From contig NW_021167087.1 of assembly GCF_003711515.1 (NCBI RefSeq), positions 1,732,799 to 1,796,798 on the forward strand: a stretch of 64,000 nucleotides of DNA, in the 5' to 3' direction. Below the pieces are notes generated by a model. That model was not told where the DNA came from, did not search any database, and saw only the letters and a program-made list of their open reading frames with translations. The DNA is from Sodiomyces alkalinus F11. Taxonomy: Eukaryota > Ascomycota > Sordariomycetes > Glomerellales > Plectosphaerellaceae. Made by a program: the position numbers and the translations under genes. Shown in pieces: positions 47,366 to 58,837 of the stretch (position 1 is its first letter; every line of letters starts with the position of its first letter).

Positions 47366-48017
47366 AGAAAGGAGAGTAGCGGTCACGTTGAGCTGTCGTC
47401 GCGCAGACAGCAATGCGTATGTGTGATGGTAGTTTGAGGTTTGAGGTGCAGAGAGAACAAGGGCCGACGCTTCTCTTGGCTGTAGTTTGTTGCTGCGGGT
47501 GAAGCTTGTTGAAACCGTGTTTGGTGACGGTGGGTGATAAGCTGAACTGGGAGAGGAGTGGAGGTTGGTTGGGTTGGTTGAGGTCGGTGCATGGGCGGCC
47601 TCTTAATTGTCATCCTGCACGGTACTTTTCCAGCTCACTGTGCCGGATGTCGTAAACAAGGTAATTAGCGGGAAAGAGGATAAGGTAAGCAAAGCGCTAA
47701 CGAAGTACCTACATACCTTATGCACCACCTCGTCAGAGATCCATTATTTCCAACAGAAACAGGAGCGAGATCCATAATCCTGGGCGTGGGGTGGGACACC
47801 AAGGTAGGTACGGAGTACAGGTACCTGAGGTCATGAGTTGGCCCAAATCTCTCCTTGTCATTGGTCACTTCGGCCTTGGTCCCCGAAACAGCGCGCTAGT
47901 TTCGTCACTGTTCGTCCGGACAACCGGGCTTGTCAATGCCCAAAGTATTCGCAAGTAGTTTGTACTCAATAGTCCATAGGCATGTACGGAGGAGTACCTA
48001 TGGCGTGGCAAGACAAT

Positions 48018-48112
48018 CCTAGGTACCTTAGGTACCTAAGGTACCTTAGTGGATCGTTACGTGACTCGCTCCGGATTCAATGTTCCGAAGTACTTCGTAC
48101 CTTACCTTACGG
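48018..48112. repeat. Dense cluster of GTAC palindromes
   Basis: Overlapping CCTAGGTACC, CCTTAGGTACC and CCTAAGGTACC words fill 48018-48049. They are followed by the perfect 12-bp palindrome CGAAGTACTTCG (48086-48097) and CCTTACCTTACGGA. Confidence 0.85.
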
Positions 48113-48570
48113 ATACTCTTTGTTCGTGAACATGAGGTGAACATCAATTGCTACACCTTCGTAACTTGGAAGTCAACTCAGAAATACCATGAGAGCGAAT
48201 GTCACGACCACTAACTTTTGCCAATATGATCTGCTACACTATGAGGTCTTCTGAAGTGTCCCTTCGTGGTTATTAACCAATACTCGCCTCTTCCTCGGAC
48301 GGAACAGTTGCTATGCGCTAGTCTGGCGCCGTCAGGACTCCAGCATTGTGCTGCCTAATTATTCGTTCTCGTGTGCCCCCAGGGGCGCCGTAAACCCTAC
48401 GATACACACGCTTCTGAGAAACTAGGAGAAAATTGTGTAGCTCGGACTTCATGACACCGACATGCCCAGAAATGCTGAGCTGGCGTTCGGTGCGACGGGC
48501 CCTTTTTCCTCTTCAGACCAAAGTCACAAAAATGGAGAGCGATCCAAGTAGTGAATGCGACCTCGAGACG

Positions 48571-48609
48571 GAAAAAAAGAAAAAAAGAAGAAGAAGAAGA
48601 AGAAAAGGT
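48571..48609. repeat. A-rich / GAA microsatellite
   Basis: A-runs pass into about six AAG units. It lies in gene-free DNA. Confidence 0.75.
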
Positions 48610-49186
48610 AAAAAGGCCCCGAAGAAGAATGGAAAAAATAAAGGATGAAGTCGAACCAAGCAATAAAGCCAAGAAACCGAAAAAGAACGGATAAGGTCAT
48701 GTTGGGATGGTGTGAAAGAGTGGGCTGTGATGCGTCACCTCTTCGATATCCGTACAACGTACTGCCCTGCCTTATTCCGATTCGACTTGGAGGAAGCAAT
48801 GCTATCTAAGGTATCTATTCGGTAGCTCTAGTTTCTCGGTACACATCGTTTGCAGAGCCAGGTCTAGCACAGATACAGGTTGATATCCTCCAGGTATGAT
48901 AATCATCTATCCCCGCTCTCGTCTACCCGACGCCTCTTTGGGGCCTTCCATTGCGGTTGCTCTCGGGGAAGGCAGGCATGGCACCTAACAACCGAGTAAC
49001 AGATAGGCCTCGTAGGTAACCATGGCACGCGCACTGCATATAGTGGTGAACACTCGTATCTCGCGTCTGACAGACCAGAATGCCGCCCATGTTTCAAAAA
49101 CGGAGGGAGAAAGAAAAGGAAAGGAAAGAAAATGCTCTCGTCTATGCTATCCTCACCACATTAATGCCCTATCCTCCCCTTCCCTG

Positions 49187-52100
49187 TCAAATCCCACCCA
49201 TGACTGTTGATTCCTCCAGTTAGCAATGACTACACTCACGAGGCTTCTTTTTGGACGGGGCCGACTCACTTGCGGCATATGTCAAGTACCATGTCAAACT
49301 GGCACCACCGTCTATCCACGCCGGATCAAAGTGAGTCTGGTTAAAGAAATCCCACGCAGCCGTTGGATTGACCGTCGCCAAATTCCCAAACACGATGCCT
49401 CTCCAGCCGCCTTCGACGTCGTGCGCTCGGCCTTGGCTGAAATACACGTCCCATTCCTCGTCGACGAACCGTTTCGACCGGATGAAAGGAGACGGAGCCA
49501 ACAGCGGGATCATGTGGATGCCTTGGATGTATTCGATGTTGGCTCCGAAGTACGTAGTGTGATCGCACTTGTTCTCGAACAAGATACCCGCCACCTTGTT
49601 GCCGACGAAGCGCTCTGGCTGGACCTGATTGTCGATGGTGTAAAGATAGTAGTGCCTGAGGGACCGCGCTAGCACGGCCAACTGAAGATTGCCCCTGAGA
49701 TGGCATATCCACGATCAGTTGCTGTCATGCGAGAAGGTACCAGGAGCAAAGTTAGGGGGGGGAGATACATACCGCATGGCCATATTGGCATCGCCCGTCA
49801 CTGTACCCCACATCTTAACAGCGTACGCCTGCATCATGTCCTCTGAGCTCGACTCTTGGTCCTAGAGGATAACACAACGTTAGTAAAAAAAATAAAAAAA
49901 AATTAAAGAGAGAAAGAAAGAAAGAAAACCACAGCCCCCGGCAGACCACTTTTCCACGCGCTTACCTTTCCATCAAAAGACGGGAAAAGACCGTGGGCCC
50001 AGCTGTGCCCGTGATACCAATCGAAAGACCGCCATTGGGGGAAATATCTGTCCTTGGCACTCGGGTTGGCAAAGTCGCGAATGAGCAAGTCGACATATGC
50101 CTTGTTCTCGGGGATCCAACTCGGATCCATATGGGCAATGGCCGCAGCCGCGAGGATGTGGTAACCATAATGAAAATGATGGTCGTTGTACATGGTGTTA
50201 CCAAAATCCACACCAGTGTCTCCTGTGACATACGAGCCCGACGAGACGAGACCGCCCCAGACGCCTGCGATAATATCAGGGCCCGCAAGCTTTGTTATAA
50301 GAGGAGGCAAGAATGACACTCACGTTCGTATACCAGAGGGTGCTTCTGTCGATTGGCGGCAAATCGACCGAAAGCGTACTTCAGTCTTGGAAGCGCTTCG
50401 TGGGCCAACTGCCTGTCACCGAGCAGATCATTGATGGCAACGAGCAGAATACCGAACTTCGCCAGTGTCTAGCGATTTTTTTTTTGTCTCTTTTAGTTTC
50501 CATCATCAAGGTTTCACGGACACGAGAAGAGAATCGGATAGACAAACCTTCCCGCTGAAGTACATTGAATCGAGATCGGACAGCTCCGCCATGTCCTGGG
50601 ACGCTTCCCGGATTGCGACCCTGCGCACCGCAGCCCTCGCCTGATCGGACATTTTCGTAAGGGTCCCGCGTTCTGGATCCCAGGGCGCAAAGTTCATATC
50701 CACCGGCAGCTTGCGCTCTACCATGGTCCATCGGTCCGCCATGACGGCGGTGGCCATACCTTTTGTGGGGGTCTGAAGCTTCATGTCGCAGATAGCCGAT
50801 CTGGTCTTGTCATCGAAAGAATCGACATGATGAGGCAGAGCATACATGAGGAGTCTGCCTTGGGGGTGACCTTCCTTGGCAAAGTCGAAGGTGTAAGAGC
50901 CGATGTTGTGGCTAGCGGTCCCGGTAAGCTCAACGTTGGTGGGGAAAACGCCTGCTGCCTCGTCATAAAGGCCCTCGCCGTTGCCCGGGTCCTTCGCGAC
51001 TTGAATGATGCCGTAGAAGGGCCGCCGCGCCTCTGCGTATCCGTTGTTGACAACATGCAGATCCAGGGGGTCACCACGAGTCGCATAGGAGTAGACACGC
51101 CATGTTCTGCCGTCTTCCAGGTGGAAGTTGAACTTAACAACGCCCGGTTTGGGGTCCCACATCACACGGGTGACGTTGCGGAAGAAGACACCTGTTTGGA
51201 TGACCGGCGTCGCCCCGGCATACTGGGCAGTGACGAAGGCCATGCCCTGCACAAGCGGAAACGACACAGCCGGACTTGAGTTGCTACGAGGCCGGAGATG
51301 AACTCGTGCGGAAAAGGCCGTTATATTGTCGGTCGCCAGCGTCGCCTCGCTACCGAGCTCTTTGGCACTGACAATGATAGACTGGATACCAATGGGGTTG
51401 ATGAAATACGAAGAGGCACCGGTTGGCTTTGTCGGACCATAAACCCTCTGGTCTGCCTCGATGTGCGAGATGGCCATGCCATGGCTTCCGGCAGGCCCTC
51501 TCCCTGCAGCCCAGGCTATGGAGTACGGATTGATGTACGTCGGTGCTGACTGATCTCCGACGAGAAAATTGCCGAAGAACTTATTCGTTTGGATGGGTGG
51601 TTGGGATATGACCCCTTTCTTCTCGGCGGGATGGTCATTGCGAACCTCGAACTGAGGTGGGGGTGGCGCTGTGGAGATGGGCTCTGCGAAGATGTCGGAC
51701 GAAGGCATTTTGAGCTCCTCCGAAGGATATTCAGGAACGGGTAGCACATGCCCCAACGAAGAGGAGTCAACCTGTATGGTTGTCGTTGGAGAAGGGATAG
51801 GATCCTCTATGATCGGGCACGAGGTGACTTGGCCTTCGGTTTCGAGCTCGCTGACCACGACACCTGTTGTTTGCGGTGTCTTGTCAGATAAAGTTGCTGG
51901 TATCTGGACTATGGCACTGTCCACAGTTCGAGTGGTGACAGGGACAACCTCGTCTGACACGAAGCCTAAGAGGCTTGACACAGGTGAGGCCGTAGGAGAG
52001 GTCGAGACAGGAACTGACGTGGTCGAATATACTGTCTCAGTTCGGCAGACCACGGGAAGGTTGTTGTCAAATAAGGAGTCTCCAAGAAGCCGTGGTTGGA

Positions 52101-52278
52101 GTTCAACTCCCAGGAGAGGCTGAGTATCCGCGCCAGGTCTATGAAGATGCCGATGAGGATGCAGTCGTTCCTGATCACCCTCACAGAGAGCCACCTGGAC
52201 CATGGTTAGCGTGAGTAACCATAGCCATGAGGCCATGGCGGAAGCCCTGGATACGAATAAAGATGACGAAGGCGACAT
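49187..52278 (-). CDS. GH81 endo-1,3-beta-glucanase
   Basis: Six exons on the minus strand: 52278-50548, 50468-50324, 50264-49966, 49861-49773, 49694-49270 and 49203-49187; 901 aa. A hydrophobic signal segment (SAMASWLWLLTLTMVQVALC, residues 14-33) is followed by about 190 residues rich in Ser, Thr and Pro, probably O-glycosylated. The GH81 catalytic region begins near PPIQTNKFFGNFLVGDQ. Asp653 in YNDHHFHYGYH and the pair Glu728/Glu732 in QESSSEDMMQAY match the GH81 catalytic acid and the two glutamates. It hydrolyses beta-1,3-glucan, in cell separation or cell-wall remodelling. The last 17-nt exon is my choice: the intron 49204-49269 has GTGAGT, CTAAC and CAG. Without it the protein reads on to a stop at 49220. 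Confidence 0.88.
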
Positions 52279-53676
52279 AGTCTGATGGTATATTCGTCGC
52301 TAAGACCTGATCCGTCTATGCTTTGCGAAACATGCGGTTTGAAAAGGGGTCCTGGGACTGGCACATTGCGGATTTGTGATCCGAACAACGAAATCCCCCC
52401 GGGGGCGGTTCCCTCGACCCTCAAGTAGAAAATCAAATGCTGGGAGGTTTGAACAACGGGAGGCCACCATCGTGGCCTCTCCCGAACTACGAGTCATGGT
52501 AGGAGGGAGCATCATGCAACACTGGACACCCGCAGAGTTACCGGCGCAACGTGGATGTGTGAGGCACGGGCATGTCTCAAAAACACGACAAGGTCTTACC
52601 CACGAGGAATGTGAGAGATAATTTCTCGTCCACAAAGGGAAAGACAGGGTCTGATTCTGACGTCCCGAGTGAGACAAGAACAGGCCCAAAGATGAGGGAC
52701 GATGAATGAGATCGAGGACAGTAGGAGATGAAGGAGATGGTGTTTCGATTTGAAGTGTCTAGTGGGAGGAGAGAGATAAGTTGGTCTTGCACGGAAGTGG
52801 TGGCGTTTCCAGTCAGACCTGAGGGTGGTTGTCAGTATAAGAAAGAGGGCTAGACACTGAAAAGGGATGGAGCTGATGTTCACGAAGCCTCCAAACTTCT
52901 ACTTTCGCGCACAAGTCAGTCATGGAAACTTGTCGTTTCCATCTTGGCGGCATGACCCAGTGTTAGTCGCGTTTCTCCTTCCAAATCCCTCTTGTTGGGT
53001 TGGATGCTGACGTACATCCCGTTCCCGTGGGTCCCACTTGGTGTAGGTACTAGTACAACGTAAGGTACCTTAATAAGGTAACCTGGAAGATACCGATACC
53101 TTGGTACGGATAATACCTTCATACCTTACCTTAGTACAAGTGCGAAGTACATATGTAATTACCTTGTCGCTCCCCACCAAATACCTTACCCCAAGACGAC
53201 GGACAGACAGCTCCCCTATCAACACTTTGATGACACAGGTATCAACGGACCAAAACCAGACTCAGGATTTACAGGAGACGCCACTTGGCTCAATCCATTG
53301 GGTGGACTTTTTTTTCAAGAGAACTTGAACAGAGAGAGAGCCTAGAACATCTAAAAGGGGAAATGTTCCGTGCATTCAGATTGCCCCATCTTGGCACTGT
53401 CCAGACTCACTTCGTTGGAATTCCAGTCTAGCGAATTTGCATTCGTGGCATCGTTTCATGAGGCATTGGCCACGGTGTATAAGGTCCTTCCCGTGATAGG
53501 ACTACGTGTATATACCACCACAGAGTGTCACGATAACCACATCGCTCAAGTATTCAATGCTTTCAGTCAAGGCAGCGTCAGCGTGTACAACGGTATCATT
53601 GTAAGGGTATCTCCCACCTAAGGATTAAAAAGTTGCAGAAACGCCATAACCACCACCCTCGAAGCTAGACCTGACC
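52279..53676. other. Gene-free region upstream of GH81
   Basis: This 1.4 kb holds the GH81 promoter and the 3' flank of STN1. 53040-53190 is rich in GGTACCTTA, AAGGTAACC and ACCTTACC words. No gene is supported. Confidence 0.5.
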
Positions 53677-54711
53677 TCATAGTCCGAGAGCGCTGTACTT
53701 TCCCCTCTGAGTCTCCTCCACACCAACTCGTGAACTCCTCTCCCCGGAGCTATCCCGGATCTGTAATTGGTGTTCATGCCGTGCCGGCGCCCGACCATTC
53801 TTGGGCCTCTTGGGCCTCGCAAACCCATCCACCTCAATCTCCGCCGCATCAGCAAGTCCGTAACTTCCTTTGTTCACGTAAGGGACTGTAGTAGTCTTGC
53901 CCGCTGTCTCAGTCTCGCCTCCACCCCTCCTCTCCGCCCTTTTCTTCTCCCTCTCTTCCCTCTTCCTGTTCCACTCGTCCATACCCTCCGCCTCCCGCCG
54001 ACAACGCCTCACCTGCTTCTCGGTGAGAACCCACGGCTTGGAGAGCACGTCCCTCCGGAACGCCGCACGCCGCTCCCAGAGCGCCACCTCCTCCTCCGTG
54101 GACCGTAGCACCCTGACCTTCTCAATCTTGACCGTCTTCTCGTCTCGGAATAGAGCGACGCTACCCTTAACATCGACCACCGAGCCGACGTCGACGTTCT
54201 CGCATCCGGGTTGTTGGTATTCCAGCCGTGGCTCAGACAGAGACGCACGTGCCCGTGCCCGTGCGCTGGCAGCCGCATCAGCGCTTGTTGTACTCTTGTC
54301 GTCGACGATTTCGGTTAGGGCGCATCGTTTCACGACCACGTTGCATTCGATGCAAGCGCCGCTGCTGTCGTCGACCGTGTAGACTCGACGCCCGGGGAAA
54401 TCATCGATGGCAACCACGACGCCGACGATCCGGATCCATTTGATCGGCAAGTTACCGTGGAAGTAGACGTTTTGGCCTGGTGTATGTTCCGGTCAGCGAC
54501 TGTTTTAGGCGTGCTGAAAAAAAAATTAAAAAAAAAAAAACTCGTCGGACTGTCAACGAAGCCCAGGCTCTCTCCTTTCGTCCATACCTTCAAAGCCCGG
54601 GTGGGAGTCGAGGTCATGAATTGATGCCGCATCCAATAGACACCATGTGTTGGATGTAGGGGCGAGGTCGAAGCAGTACTGTGGATATAGGGTCGCCGGT
54701 GCACCCGTCAT
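53677..54711 (-). CDS. STN1: Telomere-capping OB-fold protein Stn1
   Basis: Two exons on the minus strand: 54711-54588 and 54476-53677; 307 aa. The N-terminal part matches fungal Stn1: YPQYCFDLAPTSNTWCLL, HPGFEGQNVYFHGNLPIKW and VRIVGVVVAI-type strands (here IRIVGVVVAIDDF), then YTVDDSSGACIE. These form the OB fold that binds Ten1 and telomeric DNA. A second strand set (SVVDVKGSVALFRDEKTVKIEKVRV) completes the fold. The C-terminal half is charged and helical (REEREKKRAERRGG), with no obvious winged-helix domain, as in many filamentous fungi. In the CST/ST complex it protects telomere ends and limits telomerase. The intron falls within the conserved GFEG-QNVYF block and has a CTGAC branch point. 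Confidence 0.86.
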
Positions 54712-54815
54712 GATACGACGGGCATCTTTGTTCGTATCTTGTTGAGACGGGAAGCTTCAAGGATTTCCGACACTGGAAGTCGTGAAGTGCCTTTTTGGAG
54801 GGAGGCGAGCTCCAG

Positions 54816-54840
54816 GTGTACGAAGTAATTCTTCGTACAC
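54816..54840. repeat. Perfect inverted repeat (10-bp stem, 5-nt loop)
   Basis: GTGTACGAAG and its exact complement CTTCGTACAC flank TAATT. It lies about 105 bp upstream of the STN1 start codon and belongs to the CGAAGTACTTCG word family with an enlarged centre. Confidence 0.85.
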
Positions 54841-55225
54841 GATCAGGGACGCGTCCCGGCCTGTGGCCCGCCTTGGTATTGCCGCCGGTAGTGTCATGTA
54901 CCACTCTATGGGGAGTACCTTACATCTCTGTTTCACGTTACGTAAAGTAGGTACCTAGGTACAGTGCAGTCGTCCCACCAGGTTGACACCTTACTAAGTA
55001 CCTTAGTAATTGCCTACCTTAATTACTGCTTGGTACAATGGCCTGACAAAAGTACCGAAGCACCTTGTGTACAGTACTCACAGCCTGAAGCGCTTCGGTT
55101 CTTTTGCCCACTCTCTCTACCTATCTTTTAGTGAGAAGGTCGCCCGAATAAACTCGATGAACGCCGTCATAATTAGGTGTTGATGCAGATACGGTGACAC
55201 GAAGTCCCTACGTCGCGACCTTTAA

Positions 55226-55807
55226 TCAGCTTGATAGGAAATATGGCCACTCACTACGCCGTACACCTCCGGTATGATAGTCGGTGTTTCTAGTAATCGG
55301 CGCCGACAGGACGGTATGTATTCGAGGACCTTTGTAGGCGGCTAAGAAACTAATAAGGCAATTGCCGAATAGAAACACCGCCGGAGGGAGGACCAAGGTG
55401 ATCGGATCGGAGGTGTATTGTCGATATGAACGGCGACTCAACCAAATAATGGAAGAGGGAACACCACCGCAACAGAAGACCATGCTGTCAGACGAGAACT
55501 CCTGTACCACGGATATCCAACCCCGTCGCCTCCCCATTCCGCGGCTGTCAACGAAACCCTCCTTAGCATTGTCGCGTTTCCACTGCAGTTCTCTGGATAG
55601 AGAAGTCCATCTCCTTGTGTCGTCTGTGGACAGACATTCACGAAACCAAACACGATGTGGTTGAAGCTTTTCTGGAGGTGAGTGAGGGATGACGACTTTC
55701 ACCCAGGGCTCCGCCCTTTTCCCTACTTTCAGGACCCGTGAGACGCCTCCAGAGCAGGCACCAGGACATCTCTGAGGCCTATATGTATCACCAACACGGT
55801 GTGGCAT
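55226..55807 (-). CDS. Unrecognised 193-codon open frame
   Basis: An uninterrupted frame runs from MPHRVGDTYRPQRC to SEWPYFLSS. It contains one hydrophobic segment (TLVLPPAVFLFGNCLISFL) that could span a membrane. I recognise no domain, and codon use lacks the third-position GC bias of the neighbours. It may be a chance frame or part of an old gene. Low confidence. Confidence 0.15.
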   Translation of the reverse strand: MPHRVGDTYRPQRCPGACSGGVSRVLKVGKRAEPWVKVVIPHSPPEKLQPHRVWFRECLSTDDTRRWTSLSRELQWKRDNAKEGFVDSRGMGRRRGWISVVQEFSSDSMVFCCGGVPSSIIWLSRRSYRQYTSDPITLVLPPAVFLFGNCLISFLAAYKGPRIHTVLSAPITRNTDYHTGGVRRSEWPYFLSS

Positions 55808-55944
55808 TGAATCCTAGGAACGTCTTGAAGCCGACGTAAGGGATGAAGGAGACCCACGCACCGATAAAAACCATCGCCTATACGCCTCATGCTGGCCGCA
55901 TCTTTAGGGCTTCCTGCTCGCAGCCAAGTCTAAGTTCCATTTCT

Positions 55945-56045
55945 TAACTGGTTACTCATATTGGCCACTACCGTCACTACAAACCGATGACGCCAAATGT
56001 GGTTCAATATCGGCGCTATGATACAGCAGAAGCTGAACAATCCCC
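55945..56045 (-). pseudogene. Decayed ankyrin repeat beyond the NLR stop codon
   Basis: Directly after the NLR stop, in the +1 frame, the minus strand reads RKGIVQLLLYHSADIE, an obvious ankyrin helix pair and loop. Just before it, inside the annotated end, the same frame reads YGTVL followed by TAA where intact repeats have YGTALQ. So repeats once continued here and were lost through frameshifts and a stop. Confidence 0.6.
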
Positions 56046-58837
56046 TTACGGCACCGGTTCGATGCCGCTTAAAGTACAGTCCCGTATTTGCCCCTCGAGG
56101 AGCGCGCCGCGCCCCCTTTTTTCCTGCGAGCGCCGCGTTGACATCAGCTTCTCGAGTAGGAGCTGAATGATCGTCTCGTGGCCTTGACCAATGCCGTGTG
56201 TTATGCCGAACAGCCCTATTACCTGGTACAGAGTAATATCGGCGCCCCTACCGAGTAGAAGTTGAGTAATTGTCTGGTGGCCTCCGACCGCTGCCGCCTG
56301 AAGTGCTGTTCCGAAATACCCGCCCTGCGCGTTGATATCGGCGCCGTTGTCGAGTAGAAGTTGAGTAATTGTCTGGTGGCCTCCGGCCGCTGCGGCCTGA
56401 AGTGCTGTTCCGAAATACCCAGCCTGCGCGTTAATGTCGGCGCCGTGATCGAGTAGAAGTTGAGTAATTGTATGGTGGCCTTTCCACACTGCCGCCTGAA
56501 GTGCTGTTCCATAGCACCCACCCTGCGCATTAATATCGGCGCCGTTATCGAGTAGAAGTTGAGTAACTGTCTGTTGGCCTTGCCAGGCCGCCGCCTGAAG
56601 TGCTGTTCCGTAGTAGCCACCCAGTGCGTTCACTATTGCCCGTGTATTATCCGGCGCTTGAGTCCTCTCTCTGCAATCCGCCTGTCCTCCTTCCAACACC
56701 TCCTGGGACTGATTGACACCATCTGTCAAGTAAGCAGTGTCTCCACCTTGAAGGAGGTTCACTATAACAGAATCGATACCCAGAAGGGAAGCGTAGTAGA
56801 GTGGAGAGGCTATCTCGTCTGTTAGTCGAAAGCGGTCTGCATCCCAGGTCGCTACCCACTTCACAAATAATGAGTGGTGAGTGAACAGTTGCAGGATTTG
56901 GGCTTCGAGTCTATCAGCCCGTCCACTTCGGTAATGTTCTGGCCAGTATCGAGCGGCATAGAATTGTAGAGCCAAGGTGGCTGGCTCAAGAGGTACGAGC
57001 TCCCTTAGAACAGCGAGACAGATGGAAGCCACGTCTGTATGGGCATCCTGCGGTACCACACGGTAGAAACCGGCGTCGATCCGTTCGGATCCCGGGTCTA
57101 GTTCTAAGAATTCACGAATAGAGAAATGTGCGAGTCGCACGGTATCGCCATAGTACCGATCCTTGTCTATCTCGACGAGCCCCGGACATACCCGATGTAT
57201 CGCCTCAGCGTTCTTGAGTTTGCGCTTTGTATTATACGTCGGTGGATCGTCAAGTTGAACGGCGATTGCGTCAGTAAGCTCGTCGACCTTCAAGGGCCTG
57301 CTAGCACAGCAGAGTACTGCCAACATTTGCCGGGCATAAGGCTTCGACGCAAGTGGGATGTTGTCGAGCATTCGTCTGTACGTCTCGTCGAGTGTTGGTG
57401 GTAAAGACTCGAGTTGCTTCTCGAGCAGGTCCTCACTCTCCGGACAGTCGGCTAAAATTTTGAATTGACACTCCACCCATCGGAACCTGTCTCGGGTTAG
57501 CAGAGAGCCGACAGGGTAGAGTCCGGTCCTGACAGCTAAACTTACACGCCTTTTGCGCCTGTGGTAAGCGCCGTTTCGATTTTGTCATGAAATTCGGCCC
57601 ATCGTTGAAGTCGCTGCTGAAGATACTGGGAGATGAAAGACGCGATATCGCGGTCGATGAATTCGTTCTTCAACTTGATCGTCTCCTCGGGCAACGCTTT
57701 CAGTCCTTCACGAATATCGACCTCGTCTCGACTGGAAACAAGGAGGTGCAAGCCCGGCTCGTCCTTGCGTAGGTCGGCAAGGATATCTAGTAGGGTTCCA
57801 CGATGCTTTTGCCTTGGGCTTTCGTCCAATGCATCCAAGACAATGTAGACGTCGTTGAAATCCCGAATGACATCATGCAGGCACTCTAGGAGAGCCGACT
57901 CCGGCGGTGTTGCGTGACGATAGGCGTCGTACAGCCCCGAGAGATGCGTATGTCCATGGCCGAGTTGGGAGGACAGCTGTAGCACGAGAGCACGTAGCAT
58001 GGCTGACGCATCCTGCTTGCTTTCGTCGTTGAAAGTAAAGAAGAAGAAGGCCACACCGATGCGCGGGTGCCCCCTGCGGTGTTGGAAGACGGAGTGGATC
58101 GTAGTCGAGGCCAGCACCGATTTACCGCATCCCGCAAAGCCCGCCAGCCAAAGGAAGGAGTTGGGTTTTGTGAGCCAGGTGGTAAAGTCGGGGCCTTCGG
58201 TGAACCAGGACCCCGTGCCGGGATGCTTCCTCTTGAGAATCTCGTTGAAGTTGATCGAGGCATCCGGGGCCTTGAGCCACGCTCTGATTTCCGAGGAGAC
58301 CTGGCTCCCCCTGACGAGGTCTAGCAGCGCCCTGTTGTCGTCGATGCTAACCTGGATGTCGGCGATACCACGCTGGATGTTGCCAATGTCGCTCTGCTGC
58401 AGCACCTGGACGGCAAAGGACAGGCAGGATATAACATCATCAACATCCTCGTTCAGCCTCTGCAGAGTACGCTCACGGAAGGGGTAGGCGACGCGGCGGC
58501 CAGCGGCGAGAAGGCCGGCCATGGTGCCAGGGCGAAATGTTTTGTCGAACTTGTTCAACTCGTCCTTTAGTCCATAGATGGCCGCGGCGCAATCCTCTAC
58601 GGAGGACCTCACGCTCGAGAGTAGGTCGTCGTCTTCATGTTGGGAGTTGCGTGCGTCGAGCTGGCGACGCAGGTCGTCTAGGAAGTCACGAAGGTGAGCT
58701 AGTTTTCTGGTCGTATGGTCGATGGCGGATTGTTGTCCTCGGAAGGCCTCATAGTAGTTTATCAGGCCCTGCGATGCCGTGATGCCGAGGGATACGACAC
58801 CAACTATGCTTCCGGCGACCGAGAGAGGATCCGACAT
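56046..58837 (-). CDS. NLR-like STAND protein: HeLo-like N-terminus, NACHT, ankyrin repeats
   Basis: Two exons on the minus strand: 58837-57546 and 57486-56046; 910 aa. Residues 1-180 match the fungal STAND N-terminal (HeLo-like) type, beginning MSDPLSVAGSIVGVVSLG. The NACHT NTPase carries the HPGTGSWF lead-in, Walker A GFAGCGKS (233-240) and Walker B VYIVLDALDE (about 330-339). Winged-helix-like sequence with AVLCCASRPLKVDELTDA follows. Four 33-residue ankyrin repeats span about residues 719-849, each with GTALQAA and QLLLDxGADINAQ. After these the sequence degenerates and ends in a Cys/Arg-rich tail unlike ankyrin. Such fungal NLRs sense non-self and can trigger regulated cell death, as in heterokaryon incompatibility. 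The trigger and effector role here are inference. The protein is probably truncated by frameshift relative to its ancestor. Confidence 0.88.
56232..56624 (-). repeat. Tandem 99-bp repeats coding for ankyrin units
   Basis: Four copies of a 99-bp unit lie head to tail. The two right-to-left neighbours I compared by eye differ at about 10 of 99 positions, including silent sites, with unbroken identical runs of about 30 bases. This points to recent duplication or gene conversion. Confidence 0.85.

Larger units (their letters stand above)
46282..49186. other. Promoter and gene-free region between CAX and GH81 genes
   Basis: This is 2.9 kb. The first kilobase is probably the spliced 5' leader of the CAX gene. 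47140-47370 is very purine-rich on the + strand (a CT-rich leader on the gene strand), ending in GA and GAA repeats. 47985-48113 is the densest GTAC-word cluster of the window. A GAA-type repeat lies at 48571-48609. No coding gene is supported. Confidence 0.5.
54712..56045. other. Intergenic region between STN1 and the NLR gene
   Basis: This is 1.3 kb with a perfect hairpin (54816-54840), GTAC words near 54940-54965, an unrecognised 193-codon frame (55226-55807, listed separately) and, at its right end, degraded ankyrin sequence beyond the NLR stop. Confidence 0.5.
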
